63,208 bases of DNA from Anaeromicrobium sediminis (lineage in GTDB: Bacteria; Bacillota; Clostridia; Peptostreptococcales; Thermotaleaceae): NCBI RefSeq assembly GCF_002270055.1, contig NZ_NIBG01000025.1, positions 1 through 63,208 on the forward strand, read 5' to 3'. The translations under genes and the position numbers were made by a program. The notes under the pieces were generated by a model. That model worked only from the letters and a program-made list of their open reading frames with translations, had not been told where the DNA came from and made no database searches. Shown in pieces: positions 9,141 to 16,173 of the stretch. Position 1 is the first letter of the stretch. Each line of letters opens with the position of its first letter.

Positions 9141-9731
9141 ATGAATTATGTAAAAAATATGGAGCATAAAATAAAAGAAATAACTATGAAAGATTTGAAA
9201 AAATACTACAATCCAGAGGAAGTATTAGGTTATTGTGCAAATTGTAATAACCATGAAAAAATATGGTCTTGTCCGCCCTATGATTTTAATGTGGATGAAT
9301 ATATAAACAAATATGAATACGCCTATATAATAGGAAGTAAAATCTATTTAAAAGGTCATAAGGGTACTGTAGATGAAATAAATGAATTATCATTAGAAAT
9401 ATTAGAGGATGTAAGGGGAGGCTTAGATAAAAAAATAATAAAGGAAGAAGATGAAAATAATGTAGTTTTATATGCGGGTAGATGTATAATTTGTAAAGAT
9501 TGTACTAGAATAAAAAATAAGGCCTGTATTAAACCTGATAAAATGCGATACTCCTTAGAATCATTAGGTTTTAAAGTATCTGAAATTACCAGTGGATTAT
9601 TAAAGGAAGAAATACTATGGGCAAAGGAATCTCTACCAGAATACTTCCTATTAGTAAGTGCTATCTTTTCAAAAGAGAAGATTAAAGATGAAAAAATAGA
9701 TAGATTATTGAATACTTTGAAAAATTATTAA
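9141..9731 (+). CDS. DUF2284 family predicted metal-binding protein
   Basis: A 196-residue soluble protein with the cysteine pattern of the DUF2284 family. An N-terminal cluster, CANCNNHEKIWSCPPY at about residues 32-47, is followed by a central CIICKDCTRIKNKACIKP at about 115-132. The CPPY and CxxCxxC elements suggest a bound metal or Fe-S cluster, but no reaction is known. GAGGAGAAGGG precedes the ATG. Members occur often in anaerobes. It has its own terminator and no functional partner nearby. Confidence 0.8.
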   Translation: MNYVKNMEHKIKEITMKDLKKYYNPEEVLGYCANCNNHEKIWSCPPYDFNVDEYINKYEYAYIIGSKIYLKGHKGTVDEINELSLEILEDVRGGLDKKIIKEEDENNVVLYAGRCIICKDCTRIKNKACIKPDKMRYSLESLGFKVSEITSGLLKEEILWAKESLPEYFLLVSAIFSKEKIKDEKIDRLLNTLKNY

Positions 9732-9742
9732 TAAATAAAAGT

Positions 9743-9783
9743 AAAATAAGAGTTTTTTATTTTAAAAAATCCTCTTATTTTGA
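9743..9783 (+). terminator. Terminator after the DUF2284 gene
   Basis: AAAATAAGAG (9743-9752) pairs with CTCTTATTTT (9772-9781); an A/T-rich inner segment can also pair. Confidence 0.55.
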
Positions 9784-9913
9784 TATAATAGTTTCAGTTG
9801 TGTATTTTTTAGGTCATGAAAAACTACACTAGTTTTTTGTGCTAACGATTAAGAAATGTTAAGGGTTCAAAATCAAATATTAAACAAAAAAAAGAGAGTA
9901 GGAAGGGTTTGCC

Positions 9914-11641
9914 ATGTACGTATTAAATAAGATTGAAAAAGAGTTTGGAATCAAATTAAATGATGAAAATTGTATTGGAAAGATAAAGGAGATTGTTGAA
10001 AAATCTGCTTATGCAAATAATACAAAGGAATATGTAATAAGTTATATTGATGAAAATGAAGAAAATTTAGATTTAAAATGGGCGGCGTATTTTCTTGATT
10101 TTTTACTTAACTTAGAGGCACAAAATGAAGAAGGTCTATTAAATGACTATGATGTATTAAAGGAATATCCTCTTAGCTACTATACGGAGTTTGAAATAGG
10201 TATATTAAAAGAAGATAAGAACTTAGCTGAAGCAAAAGCTCACTTAGAAAAATCTGTAGAATTAAAAGATACAGATCCTCTTGCTAACTATTACCTAGGA
10301 AGCCTATGTTTTAAATCAGGAGAATACAAAAGAGCAAAGGAATACTATAAGGTTGCACAGAAAAATGCAAGTGAAAGTCCTTATGAAAAGGAAGTAAAGG
10401 CTAGAGCATACTATGGTATTGGAGCTGCAGAATACAAAATAAAAGAAGACATGAAGGCTTTAGTTAAAAACCTAAAGGGTGGAATGAATGTACTAACGGA
10501 CTTAAATTTGGCTAAGACCATATTTGAAGGCTTAGGATTAACAGAAGTATTTGAACAAGTATCTAAAGAACTAAGAGAAAATCTTCAATCTTCTGAAGAA
10601 AATATAGAAAATTTAAATGACTATTTAACAAATATGACTAAAACAGATTTAACTGAAATAAGAAAGTCATATGATATAAAGGGTGCTAGTAAATTAAATA
10701 AAGTTCAATTAGCTGAATTAATCAGTGAAGAACTGCCTAAACAATTAGAAGAAAAGATTAAGTTACTTGATGGGGATACTTTATTAAAGTTAAAGGAAAT
10801 AATAGATAATGGTGGTCAAATCATATCTAAAGAAGTACCGTATTTAACTTATTTCAAGAAGATAGGTATATTAGTACATGTAGAAACTTGCCTTGATGAG
10901 TTAAAGCTAGTTATTCCAGCAGATATAATGACCACTTTAAAAGATATTTTAGGCAAAGAAGAAGTATTAAAGAGTGTACAAGAAAATGATGAATTATTTA
11001 AGATAATAAATGGATTAATGCAATACTATGGAGTTGCATACGCGGAAGACTTAGAAAAGATTATTCATAAGTATGACGTGAATTACGAAAATGTGAGTAA
11101 GTTTATAGAAAATTGTGGACAATATAGTGACAAATTAGAATTAATCCACAACATTTTTAGCTTAAGAAATATAACTTACATTAAAAACATAATTGATGAA
11201 AGAGAAAATTACCAAACGGTAGATTACTATGAAGTTCCACTGAAGGATGCCATGATAGCTGGTGCAAATAATGGACAAATCTTATCTAGTGAGCAATTAG
11301 AAGTATATGATTACTTAAAGGATAAAAGTAAGGTTGATGAAAATCAATTTAACATGTTCTTTAAAGAATTGGTTATTATGTTACAATACAACTATTCAGC
11401 AGATAAGATAATGAAGCTTGTGGAAAAATTCATTGATATAAAGACTAATAAGGATAAAAACAAACTTACAGACAATATATTTAAATTAAACAATAACACT
11501 AGATTATGGGCATTAAAGGGAAATACTCCTGCTGATGCATTTAAGAAAAAACCTGTAGAAGTAGAAGAAAAAATCGGAAGAAATGATCCATGTCCATGTG
11601 GTAGTGGAAAGAAATATAAAAAGTGTTGTATGAATAAATAA
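9914..11641 (+). CDS. TPR- and SEC-C-motif protein of unknown function
   Basis: A 575-residue soluble protein. TPR-like repeats lie at about residues 85-175 ([20 protein letters not shown] and a following repeat). A short SAP/Rho_N-like segment follows at about 238-262 ([20 protein letters not shown]). The middle is helical without a recognisable domain. The C-terminus is a classic SEC-C zinc-binding tail, [22 protein letters not shown] tails occur on SecA and on many proteins linked to protein or nucleic-acid quality control; the SAP-like part hints at nucleic-acid contact. No enzymatic motif is visible. It stands alone between two terminators. Confidence 0.75.
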   Translation: MYVLNKIEKEFGIKLNDENCIGKIKEIVEKSAYANNTKEYVISYIDENEENLDLKWAAYFLDFLLNLEAQNEEGLLNDYDVLKEYPLSYYTEFEIGILKEDKNLAEAKAHLEKSVELKDTDPLANYYLGSLCFKSGEYKRAKEYYKVAQKNASESPYEKEVKARAYYGIGAAEYKIKEDMKALVKNLKGGMNVLTDLNLAKTIFEGLGLTEVFEQVSKELRENLQSSEENIENLNDYLTNMTKTDLTEIRKSYDIKGASKLNKVQLAELISEELPKQLEEKIKLLDGDTLLKLKEIIDNGGQIISKEVPYLTYFKKIGILVHVETCLDELKLVIPADIMTTLKDILGKEEVLKSVQENDELFKIINGLMQYYGVAYAEDLEKIIHKYDVNYENVSKFIENCGQYSDKLELIHNIFSLRNITYIKNIIDERENYQTVDYYEVPLKDAMIAGANNGQILSSEQLEVYDYLKDKSKVDENQFNMFFKELVIMLQYNYSADKIMKLVEKFIDIKTNKDKNKLTDNIFKLNNNTRLWALKGNTPADAFKKKPVEVEEKIGRNDPCPCGSGKKYKKCCMNK

Positions 11642-11648
11642 AAATTTT

Positions 11649-11693
11649 AAAAGGCAATCCTAAATATGTAATCATATTTCTAGGATTGCCTTT
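11649..11693 (+). terminator. Intrinsic terminator of the SEC-C gene
   Basis: AAAGGCAATCCTA pairs with TAGGATTGCCTTT across a long loop that has its own small stem. From 11694 to about 11957 no gene is seen; the minus strand there has three ribosome-binding-site-like AAAGGAGG words but no open frame after them. Confidence 0.75.
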
Positions 11694-11957
11694 AAGTAAC
11701 TGATTCAGTATCCATATTTTGGTGGAATCACTCCTTTAACTTATAATTTTTTTATAAATACCTTCTTAAATATAGTTAATACAGTTATTACCTCCTTTGA
11801 ATTAAATACTTTTTTAAATAGGATTTTTATTATGAATAACTATTTTTATTGGTCTACAGCCTCCTTTTTCTTTGTTAATATTAATATACCCAAGAAGAGT
11901 TTGAATAAACACTATATTTAAAAAAAATATATTTTTTTTTGAAAATAATTTTAGCCT

Positions 11958-11985
11958 TTGTGAAGATGATAAATTAGTATATAAT
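11958..11985 (+). promoter_or_regulatory. Likely promoter of the VOC gene
   Basis: TTGTGA (11958-11963), 16-bp spacer, TATAAT (11980-11985), 35 bp before the start codon. Confidence 0.55.
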
Positions 11986-12019
11986 TTTTATAGAAAAATA
12001 TTTTGGGGAGGGTTTTTAA

Positions 12020-12394
12020 ATGAAATTTACATTTTGCCATAATAACATAAATGTATTAGACCTAGAAAAAAGTTTGAAATTCTATAAGGATGCTTTAGGC
12101 CTTGAAGAAGTAAAGAGAAAAGAAGCTTCTGATGGTAGTTACATATTAGTATTTTTAGGAGACGGAGAAACTAATCATAAATTAGAGCTTACTTGGTTAA
12201 AGGAATGGGATAGACCATACAATCTAGGAGACAATGAATTCCACTTAGCCTTTAGAGTAGATGACTACGAAGGAGCTTATAAGCACCACAAGGAAAATGG
12301 ATGGATTTGCTATGAAAATACAAAGATGAATCTATACTTCTTAGAAGATCCAGATGGATATTGGATAGAAATATTAGATAAGAATAGAAAATAA
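12020..12394 (+). CDS. VOC-family metalloenzyme, lactoylglutathione-lyase-like
   Basis: A 124-residue protein with two beta-alpha-beta-beta-beta halves of the vicinal oxygen chelate fold. Metal-ligand positions of glyoxalase I are conserved by eye: H7 in FCHNNINV, the Glu of HKLELTW, the His of EFHLAFRV, and the Glu of EDPDGYWIEI. Such proteins isomerise the methylglyoxal-thiol adduct. Clostridia commonly lack glutathione, so the real thiol or substrate may differ. GGGGAGGG lies before the ATG. Monocistronic. Confidence 0.82.
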   Translation: MKFTFCHNNINVLDLEKSLKFYKDALGLEEVKRKEASDGSYILVFLGDGETNHKLELTWLKEWDRPYNLGDNEFHLAFRVDDYEGAYKHHKENGWICYENTKMNLYFLEDPDGYWIEILDKNRK

Positions 12395-12401
12395 TATTAA
12401 G

Positions 12402-12434
12402 GGCTATTGATGAAATCTCATTAATAGCCTTTTC
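12402..12434 (+). terminator. Intrinsic terminator of the VOC gene
   Basis: A 12-bp stem with one G-T pair (12402-12413 with 12418-12429) followed by TTTTC. The following 12435-12619 holds no gene that could be recognised. Confidence 0.75.
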
Positions 12435-12619
12435 ATATGCAACATATTATGAATATATTGATTTTTTTCTTTTCAAGTACAAATTGTTAAATAAAAATAA
12501 GTAAAAAAAGGCTACGGATTGAATTCAATCATAACCTGTATTGCTTGTCTCATATTCACCTATAGATATAGTATTGTGTGCTCGTCACGTCCATTCTAAG
12601 AGGTGCTTTAGGGAATGAT

Positions 12620-12802
12620 TTATTTATTCATGCTTACAACGTGTTTTCTATACTCGTTATTATATAAATTGATTAATGTATCCAATAACTGGCTAAGAGA
12701 TACTATTTCTTCTGCAATAAGATTGTCATTCTGTTCAATTAGATAATGTAATTGTCTTTTTAAGCACTCTATCTGTGACGAGATTTTTCCTAAGCTTGTC
12801 AT
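12620..12802 (-). CDS. Spo0E-like aspartyl-phosphate phosphatase
   Basis: A 60-residue, two-helix protein with the Spo0E signature SLSQLLDTLINLYN near residues 35-48 (SQxLDxLIxxY). Spo0E-family proteins dephosphorylate Spo0A~P and delay sporulation. Length and helical pattern fit the family. The ATG follows ACAGGGGGACAAT, a good ribosome-binding site. It lies on the minus strand beside another small minus-strand gene and about 1.5 kb from a second Spo0E-like gene on the plus strand. The target could be Spo0A or another response regulator. Confidence 0.8.
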   Translation of the reverse strand: MTSLGKISSQIECLKRQLHYLIEQNDNLIAEEIVSLSQLLDTLINLYNNEYRKHVVSMNK

Positions 12803-12950
12803 ATTGTCCCCCTGTGTCCTATTAAAATATCAAATCAGACATTATTTTATCACTTTACAGTAATGAAATTTGTCGATATTGGGTAAGTATGACAAATAAA
12901 AAAACACAGGGGGATAACCCAATGGCGTATGTTACTTTTCTTCTATTAAA

Positions 12951-13109
12951 TTACAATTTACCCTGTAGAAGCTTCTTCTTTAAGTCTACATGCTTTAAAT
13001 ACTCACCATTACTTAAGAAACCTTTTTCTTTAAGGCCATTAAGCATACTAATAACATTAATACAGAGTACTTTTAATTCTGTTTCTAAGTAATCAAGTTC
13101 GTTATTCAT
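12951..13109 (-). CDS. Small helical hypothetical protein (52 aa)
   Basis: The reading frame is open further upstream, but the ATG at 13109 is preceded by an excellent GGGGGGATAAT ribosome-binding site, giving 52 residues. The sequence is amphipathic and charged (LDYLETELKVLCINVISMLN, then LKEKGFLSNGEYLKH). It resembles the size and helix-turn-helix layout of Spo0E-like peptides but lacks the SQxLD motif, so no function is assigned. It neighbours a true Spo0E-like gene in the same orientation. Calling it a diverged relative is speculation. Confidence 0.55.
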   Translation of the reverse strand: MNNELDYLETELKVLCINVISMLNGLKEKGFLSNGEYLKHVDLKKKLLQGKL

Positions 13110-13369
13110 ATTATCCCCCCAAAGACGCCTAGAATTATCTGTTGCAATAATTAATTTATTATAAATTACGTAGTATATCTTTCTTTTAGGTACCATGAAT
13201 GGATAATAATACCATAAAAATGACGTTTTATAAGTATAATGAATAATATTTTGGAATAACTTTAAAAAAATCATTCATAAGGGATATTTTTTCAAACCAT
13301 TCCTCTAATATATGTTTAGGTAATAATTAAGCTTTTGGTGTGAAGATCCAAGAGATTCTTATGTAAATC

Positions 13370-13532
13370 AATCTAATATAAGTATCGTTGAAACTAATTT
13401 TTAGGATGGGTCTTGATACTGTACTTTAACAATCTAAGTAGATAGCTAAATAAAAAACCTTAAAAAGGTTTTATTTTTTTGTCCAAAAACTCTAATATGT
13501 CCTATCTATATAAGTGAAAGGAGATGATAAAT
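13370..13532 (+). repeat. Duplicated leader, copy 1 (before DUF1659 gene)
   Basis: About 163 bp closely resembling 14593-14751. Shared blocks include AAACTAATTTTTAGGA, GTACTTTAAC, a TTTTATTTTTTTG terminator-like tail after a short AAACCTT/AAGGTTT hairpin (13455-13481), and the run CTATCTATATAAGTGAAAGG with ribosome-binding site GGAGATGATAAAT. The hairpin plus T-run upstream of the start codon looks like an attenuator or the end of a short RNA. The stretch 13110-13369 before it shows no gene. Confidence 0.8.
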
Positions 13533-13757
13533 ATGGCAGTAACATCACAAAGTAAATCAACAAAATTTAAAATTGTCTATAGTCTAGGCTTAGACAAGGA
13601 TGGGAAAGAGGTTAAGAAAACAAAAACTTACTCTAACCTGAAACATAATGCATCTAACGAGGATGTGTATGCAGTAGCCAGTTCTTTAATAGGATTACAA
13701 TCTAATACTGCGTTAGAAGTGGCTAAATTAAATGAATCTGAATTAATAAGTGAATAG
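13533..13757 (+). CDS. DUF1659 family small protein
   Basis: A 74-residue protein beginning MAVTSQSKSTKFKIVYSLG. The family is typically found next to DUF2922 and YvrJ genes in Bacilli and Clostridia, as here. The start at 13533 is preferred because GGAG lies 9 bases upstream; an in-frame ATG at 13524 would overlap that site. Predicted fold is a small beta-rich domain with a C-terminal helix; no function is known. It is first in a small operon with DUF2922, 13 bp downstream. Confidence 0.8.
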   Translation: MAVTSQSKSTKFKIVYSLGLDKDGKEVKKTKTYSNLKHNASNEDVYAVASSLIGLQSNTALEVAKLNESELISE

Positions 13758-13770
13758 GAGGTGTACTTAA

Positions 13771-13980
13771 ATGAAAAGATTAGAAATGACTTTTAGAAAT
13801 GAACTAGGTCGTAGCACTAAAATTAGTGTAGACCATGTACGTGATGATGTGACTAAGGAAGAAGTAGAAATAGTTATGCAGTCTATAATAGACAAAAACA
13901 TTTTTAAAACGGAAAATGGTGAGCTAAATGAAATAGAATCAGCAGATATAGTTAGTACAGAAACAGTAGAATTAATCTAG
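13771..13980 (+). CDS. DUF2922 family small protein
   Basis: A 69-residue protein starting MKRLEMTFRNELGRSTKISV, which matches the beta-hairpin opening of DUF2922 proteins. TAGGAGGTGTACTTAA lies before the ATG. It forms an operon with the DUF1659 gene and ends in a strong terminator before the first YvrJ copy. Function unknown; the co-occurrence suggests the products act together, but there is no direct evidence. Confidence 0.8.
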   Translation: MKRLEMTFRNELGRSTKISVDHVRDDVTKEEVEIVMQSIIDKNIFKTENGELNEIESADIVSTETVELI

Positions 13981-13983
13981 GAC

Positions 13984-14012
13984 AAGGTAGCCATTTGGCT
14001 ACCTTATTTTTT
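13984..14012 (+). terminator. Terminator between DUF2922 and YvrJ genes
   Basis: AAGGTAGCC (13984-13992) pairs with GGCTACCTT (13997-14005), loop ATTT, then ATTTTTT. It would limit transcription into the following YvrJ copy. Confidence 0.8.
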
Positions 14013-14030
14013 AAAAGGAAGGTGAATAGT

Positions 14031-14123
14031 ATGGAAGAAATATATACTCACATAGCAAATCTGGGAGTGCCCATAGTAGTACCCATGTATCTGTTGATAC
14101 GCATAGAAGGGAAGTTAGAATAA
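14031..14123 (+). pseudogene. YvrJ family protein, truncated copy
   Basis: Thirty codons (MEEIYTHIANLGVPIVVPMY then LLIRIEGKLE and stop) nearly identical to the first 30 residues of the full YvrJ copy at 14752. Here a TAA follows the LE codons and the downstream DNA diverges, so the C-terminal helix is missing. The GGAAGGTG ribosome-binding site is intact, so a 30-residue peptide with the membrane segment could still be made. A 9-bp inverted repeat (14184-14192 with 14209-14217) lies just downstream. Confidence 0.7.
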
Positions 14124-14351
14124 GAATGTGATTACAAGAATCACCTTCTATACTTGTATTTCTAATAGTTTTAGTTGTTTTAGTGAACGCAATCAAATTT
14201 AATGTGTGTTGCGTTCAGCTGATATCTCAAATTAGATAATTAACATAAACTTAATAATTTTCGTATTTCCATTTTATTGAAAAAGTGATAAAATTGATTC
14301 TGTTGTTTCTAATTGGTAAAACATTTTAGATGAAAAGGGAGTAAGGTTTCA

Positions 14352-14525
14352 ATGGATGAATTAATCACATTAAAAAGGCGAATATCAGACTTAAGAGATG
14401 AGATGCATGAATTAATTGACAAAAAAGGAAATCTTGTAACTCCTGAAGTAATACATGTAAGTCAAACGCTTGATAAAGTATTAGATCAATATTATGAAGC
14501 AAAAATGAAAAGGAATCGTAACTGA
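14352..14525 (+). CDS. Spo0E-like aspartyl-phosphate phosphatase
   Basis: A 57-residue protein with two predicted helices. The second carries VSQTLDKVLDQYYEAK at residues 36-51, the Spo0E signature SQxLDxxLxxYY. AAAAGGGAGT precedes the ATG by about 10 bases. It sits between the two YvrJ copies. Spo0E-type proteins remove phosphate from Spo0A~P; the exact target here is inferred. It is the second Spo0E-like gene within 2 kb and on the opposite strand to the first, with little sequence identity outside the motif. Confidence 0.8.
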   Translation: MDELITLKRRISDLRDEMHELIDKKGNLVTPEVIHVSQTLDKVLDQYYEAKMKRNRN

Positions 14526-14592
14526 CTAATATATATTTATATACAACATATAAAGCTCTTGGTAAATTAAAAGCTTAATTATGTAATAGGAT

Positions 14593-14751
14593 CCAATATA
14601 AGGATAGTTAAAACTAATTTTTAGGAGTAGCATTTATATAGTACTTTAACTGTCTAAGTATATAATTGATAAAACCTTGAAAAAAGGTTTTATTTTTTTG
14701 GCTAAAACCTCTAATATCTCCTATCTATATAAGTGAAAGGAGATGATAAAT
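14593..14751 (+). repeat. Duplicated leader, copy 2 (before full YvrJ)
   Basis: Second copy of the 13370-13532 leader, roughly 80% identical by eye, again with an AAAACCTT/AAGGTTTT hairpin (about 14672-14691) followed by TATTTTTTTG and the same ribosome-binding region. It leads directly into the YvrJ start codon where copy 1 leads into DUF1659. Confidence 0.8.
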
Positions 14752-14901
14752 ATGGAAGAAATATATACTCACATAGCTAATCTAGGATTTCCCATAGTAG
14801 TATCCATGTATCTGTTGATGCGTATAGAAGGAAAGTTAGAAAGTCTTACAAAGAGTATAATTGATCTTTCTAATAATATAAGTAAATTAGAAAAAATCTA
14901 G
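14752..14901 (+). CDS. YvrJ family protein (full-length copy)
   Basis: A 49-residue protein: an N-terminal hydrophobic helix (residues 7-24, IANLGFPIVVSMYLLMRIEG region) and a polar C-terminal helix (SLTKSIIDLSNNISKLEKI). This matches the YvrJ family, small membrane-anchored proteins of unknown function that accompany DUF1659/DUF2922 genes. GGAGATGATAAAT sets the ATG. It is transcribed from a leader copy that presumably once preceded a second DUF1659-DUF2922 cassette. Confidence 0.8.
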   Translation: MEEIYTHIANLGFPIVVSMYLLMRIEGKLESLTKSIIDLSNNISKLEKI

Positions 14902-14927
14902 CCTATAATTTGGCTAGATTTTTTTCT
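14893..14927 (+). terminator. Terminator of full-length YvrJ
   Basis: AAAATCTAGCC (14893-14903) pairs with GGCTAGATTTT (14912-14922), followed by T residues; the stop codon lies in the stem. Confidence 0.8.
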
Positions 14928-15012
14928 TTGAGAATATAATACATACAGGATTTTTAAGGATATGATTAGATGTGATAAAATAGTAGTGATATTAATTTAG
15001 GAGAGGGTAAGC

Positions 15013-16173
15013 ATGAAAATAATCCATACGGCAGATTGGCATATTGGAAAATTAGTCCATGGTATTCACATGACAGAAGACCAGGCATATATATTAGAAG
15101 AATTTATAAAGTTAATAGAAATAGAAAAACCACAGGTAGTAATAATAGGTGGAGACTTATACGATAGGTCTATCCCTCCCGTGGAAGCTGTAGAACTATT
15201 AGATTATGTCTTTACTAGGATAATAGATATGGGAGTTAAAATAGTTGCCATAGGAGGAAATCATGATTCAGCTGACAGAGTGTCCTTTGGTAATAAGATA
15301 CTTAAAAACAAGGGACTGTATATAGAAGGTAAAATAAAGGATACTATAGAGCCTATAAAAATAGAAGATGAATATGGACCTGTTAACTTTTATTTATTAC
15401 CCTATGCAGACCCAGTAATAGTAAGGGAAGTATATAAGAATGAAGAAGTAAAAAGCCACGATATGGCCATGAAAGTAATAATAGATAAAATAAAAGAAAA
15501 TATGAATAAGGATGAAAGGAATATATTGGTTTGCCATTCCTTTTTAAGGGGAGATAGTGATCCTGAAACTTCAGAGTCAGAACTTCCCCTATCTATAGGT
15601 GGTAGTGAGTATGTAAGTGTAGATCATTTCCTTGATTTTGACTATGTGGCTTTAGGCCATTTACACAGACCACAAAGGGTTAAAGAAGAAAAAATCAGAT
15701 ATTCAGGATCATTACTTAAATACTCCTTTTCTGAAACTACTCAAAATAAATCTGTAACCCTAATAGACATGAAAGAAGATGGACAAGTTGAAATAAAATT
15801 TGAGAAATTAAAGACTATTAGGGATATGAGAAAGATAAAGGGTGAAATAAATAAACTACTAGACCCTAGTGTGTATGAGGGTACCAATTGTGAAGATTAT
15901 ATAATGGCCATATTAACAGACGAGGGAGAAATTATAGATCCTATAGGAAAATTAAGACAAGTATACCCTAATATATTAAGAATCGAGAGAGAATCTAGGG
16001 ATGAATCTGAAAACACAAGAACTAGCGCATCTAGGGAATATACTAAAAAATCATTAATAGACTTATTTGACGAGTTTTATGCTAGTATGACTAAAAATGA
16101 ATTTGATGAAGAAAAGACAAATACGTTAATTAGTGTTATTGAAACTTTAAAAGGTGAAGGGAGAGAAGTATAA
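15013..16173 (+). CDS. sbcD: Exonuclease SbcCD, nuclease subunit D
   Basis: A Mre11-like, Mn-dependent nuclease that opens hairpins and trims DNA ends with SbcC. The 386-residue protein shows all phosphoesterase motifs in order: HTADWHIGK (residues 4-12), GGDLYDRSIPP (about 46-56), GGNHDSADR (about 81-89), VCHSFLRG (about 177) and GHLHRPQ (about 216). Length is normal. AGGAGAGGG lies before the ATG. Its stop overlaps the sbcC start by one base, giving translational coupling. Hairpin-cleaving activity is notable in a region with several long palindromes. Confidence 0.96.
   Translation: MKIIHTADWHIGKLVHGIHMTEDQAYILEEFIKLIEIEKPQVVIIGGDLYDRSIPPVEAVELLDYVFTRIIDMGVKIVAIGGNHDSADRVSFGNKILKNKGLYIEGKIKDTIEPIKIEDEYGPVNFYLLPYADPVIVREVYKNEEVKSHDMAMKVIIDKIKENMNKDERNILVCHSFLRGDSDPETSESELPLSIGGSEYVSVDHFLDFDYVALGHLHRPQRVKEEKIRYSGSLLKYSFSETTQNKSVTLIDMKEDGQVEIKFEKLKTIRDMRKIKGEINKLLDPSVYEGTNCEDYIMAILTDEGEIIDPIGKLRQVYPNILRIERESRDESENTRTSASREYTKKSLIDLFDEFYASMTKNEFDEEKTNTLISVIETLKGEGREV

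Noticed and set aside
11700-11900. Minus-strand small genes after three AAAGGAGG-like words
   Set aside because: Each site is followed by stops within a few codons or lacks a standard start; possibly decayed sequence.
12889-13092. 67-codon plus-strand frame
   Set aside because: Mostly antisense to the 52-residue minus-strand gene, which has the better start; the opening bases may be a relic, noted as a finding.
14184-14217. 9-bp inverted repeat after truncated YvrJ as a terminator or IS end
   Set aside because: No T-run, no transposase and no target duplication; only the inverted repeat is visible.
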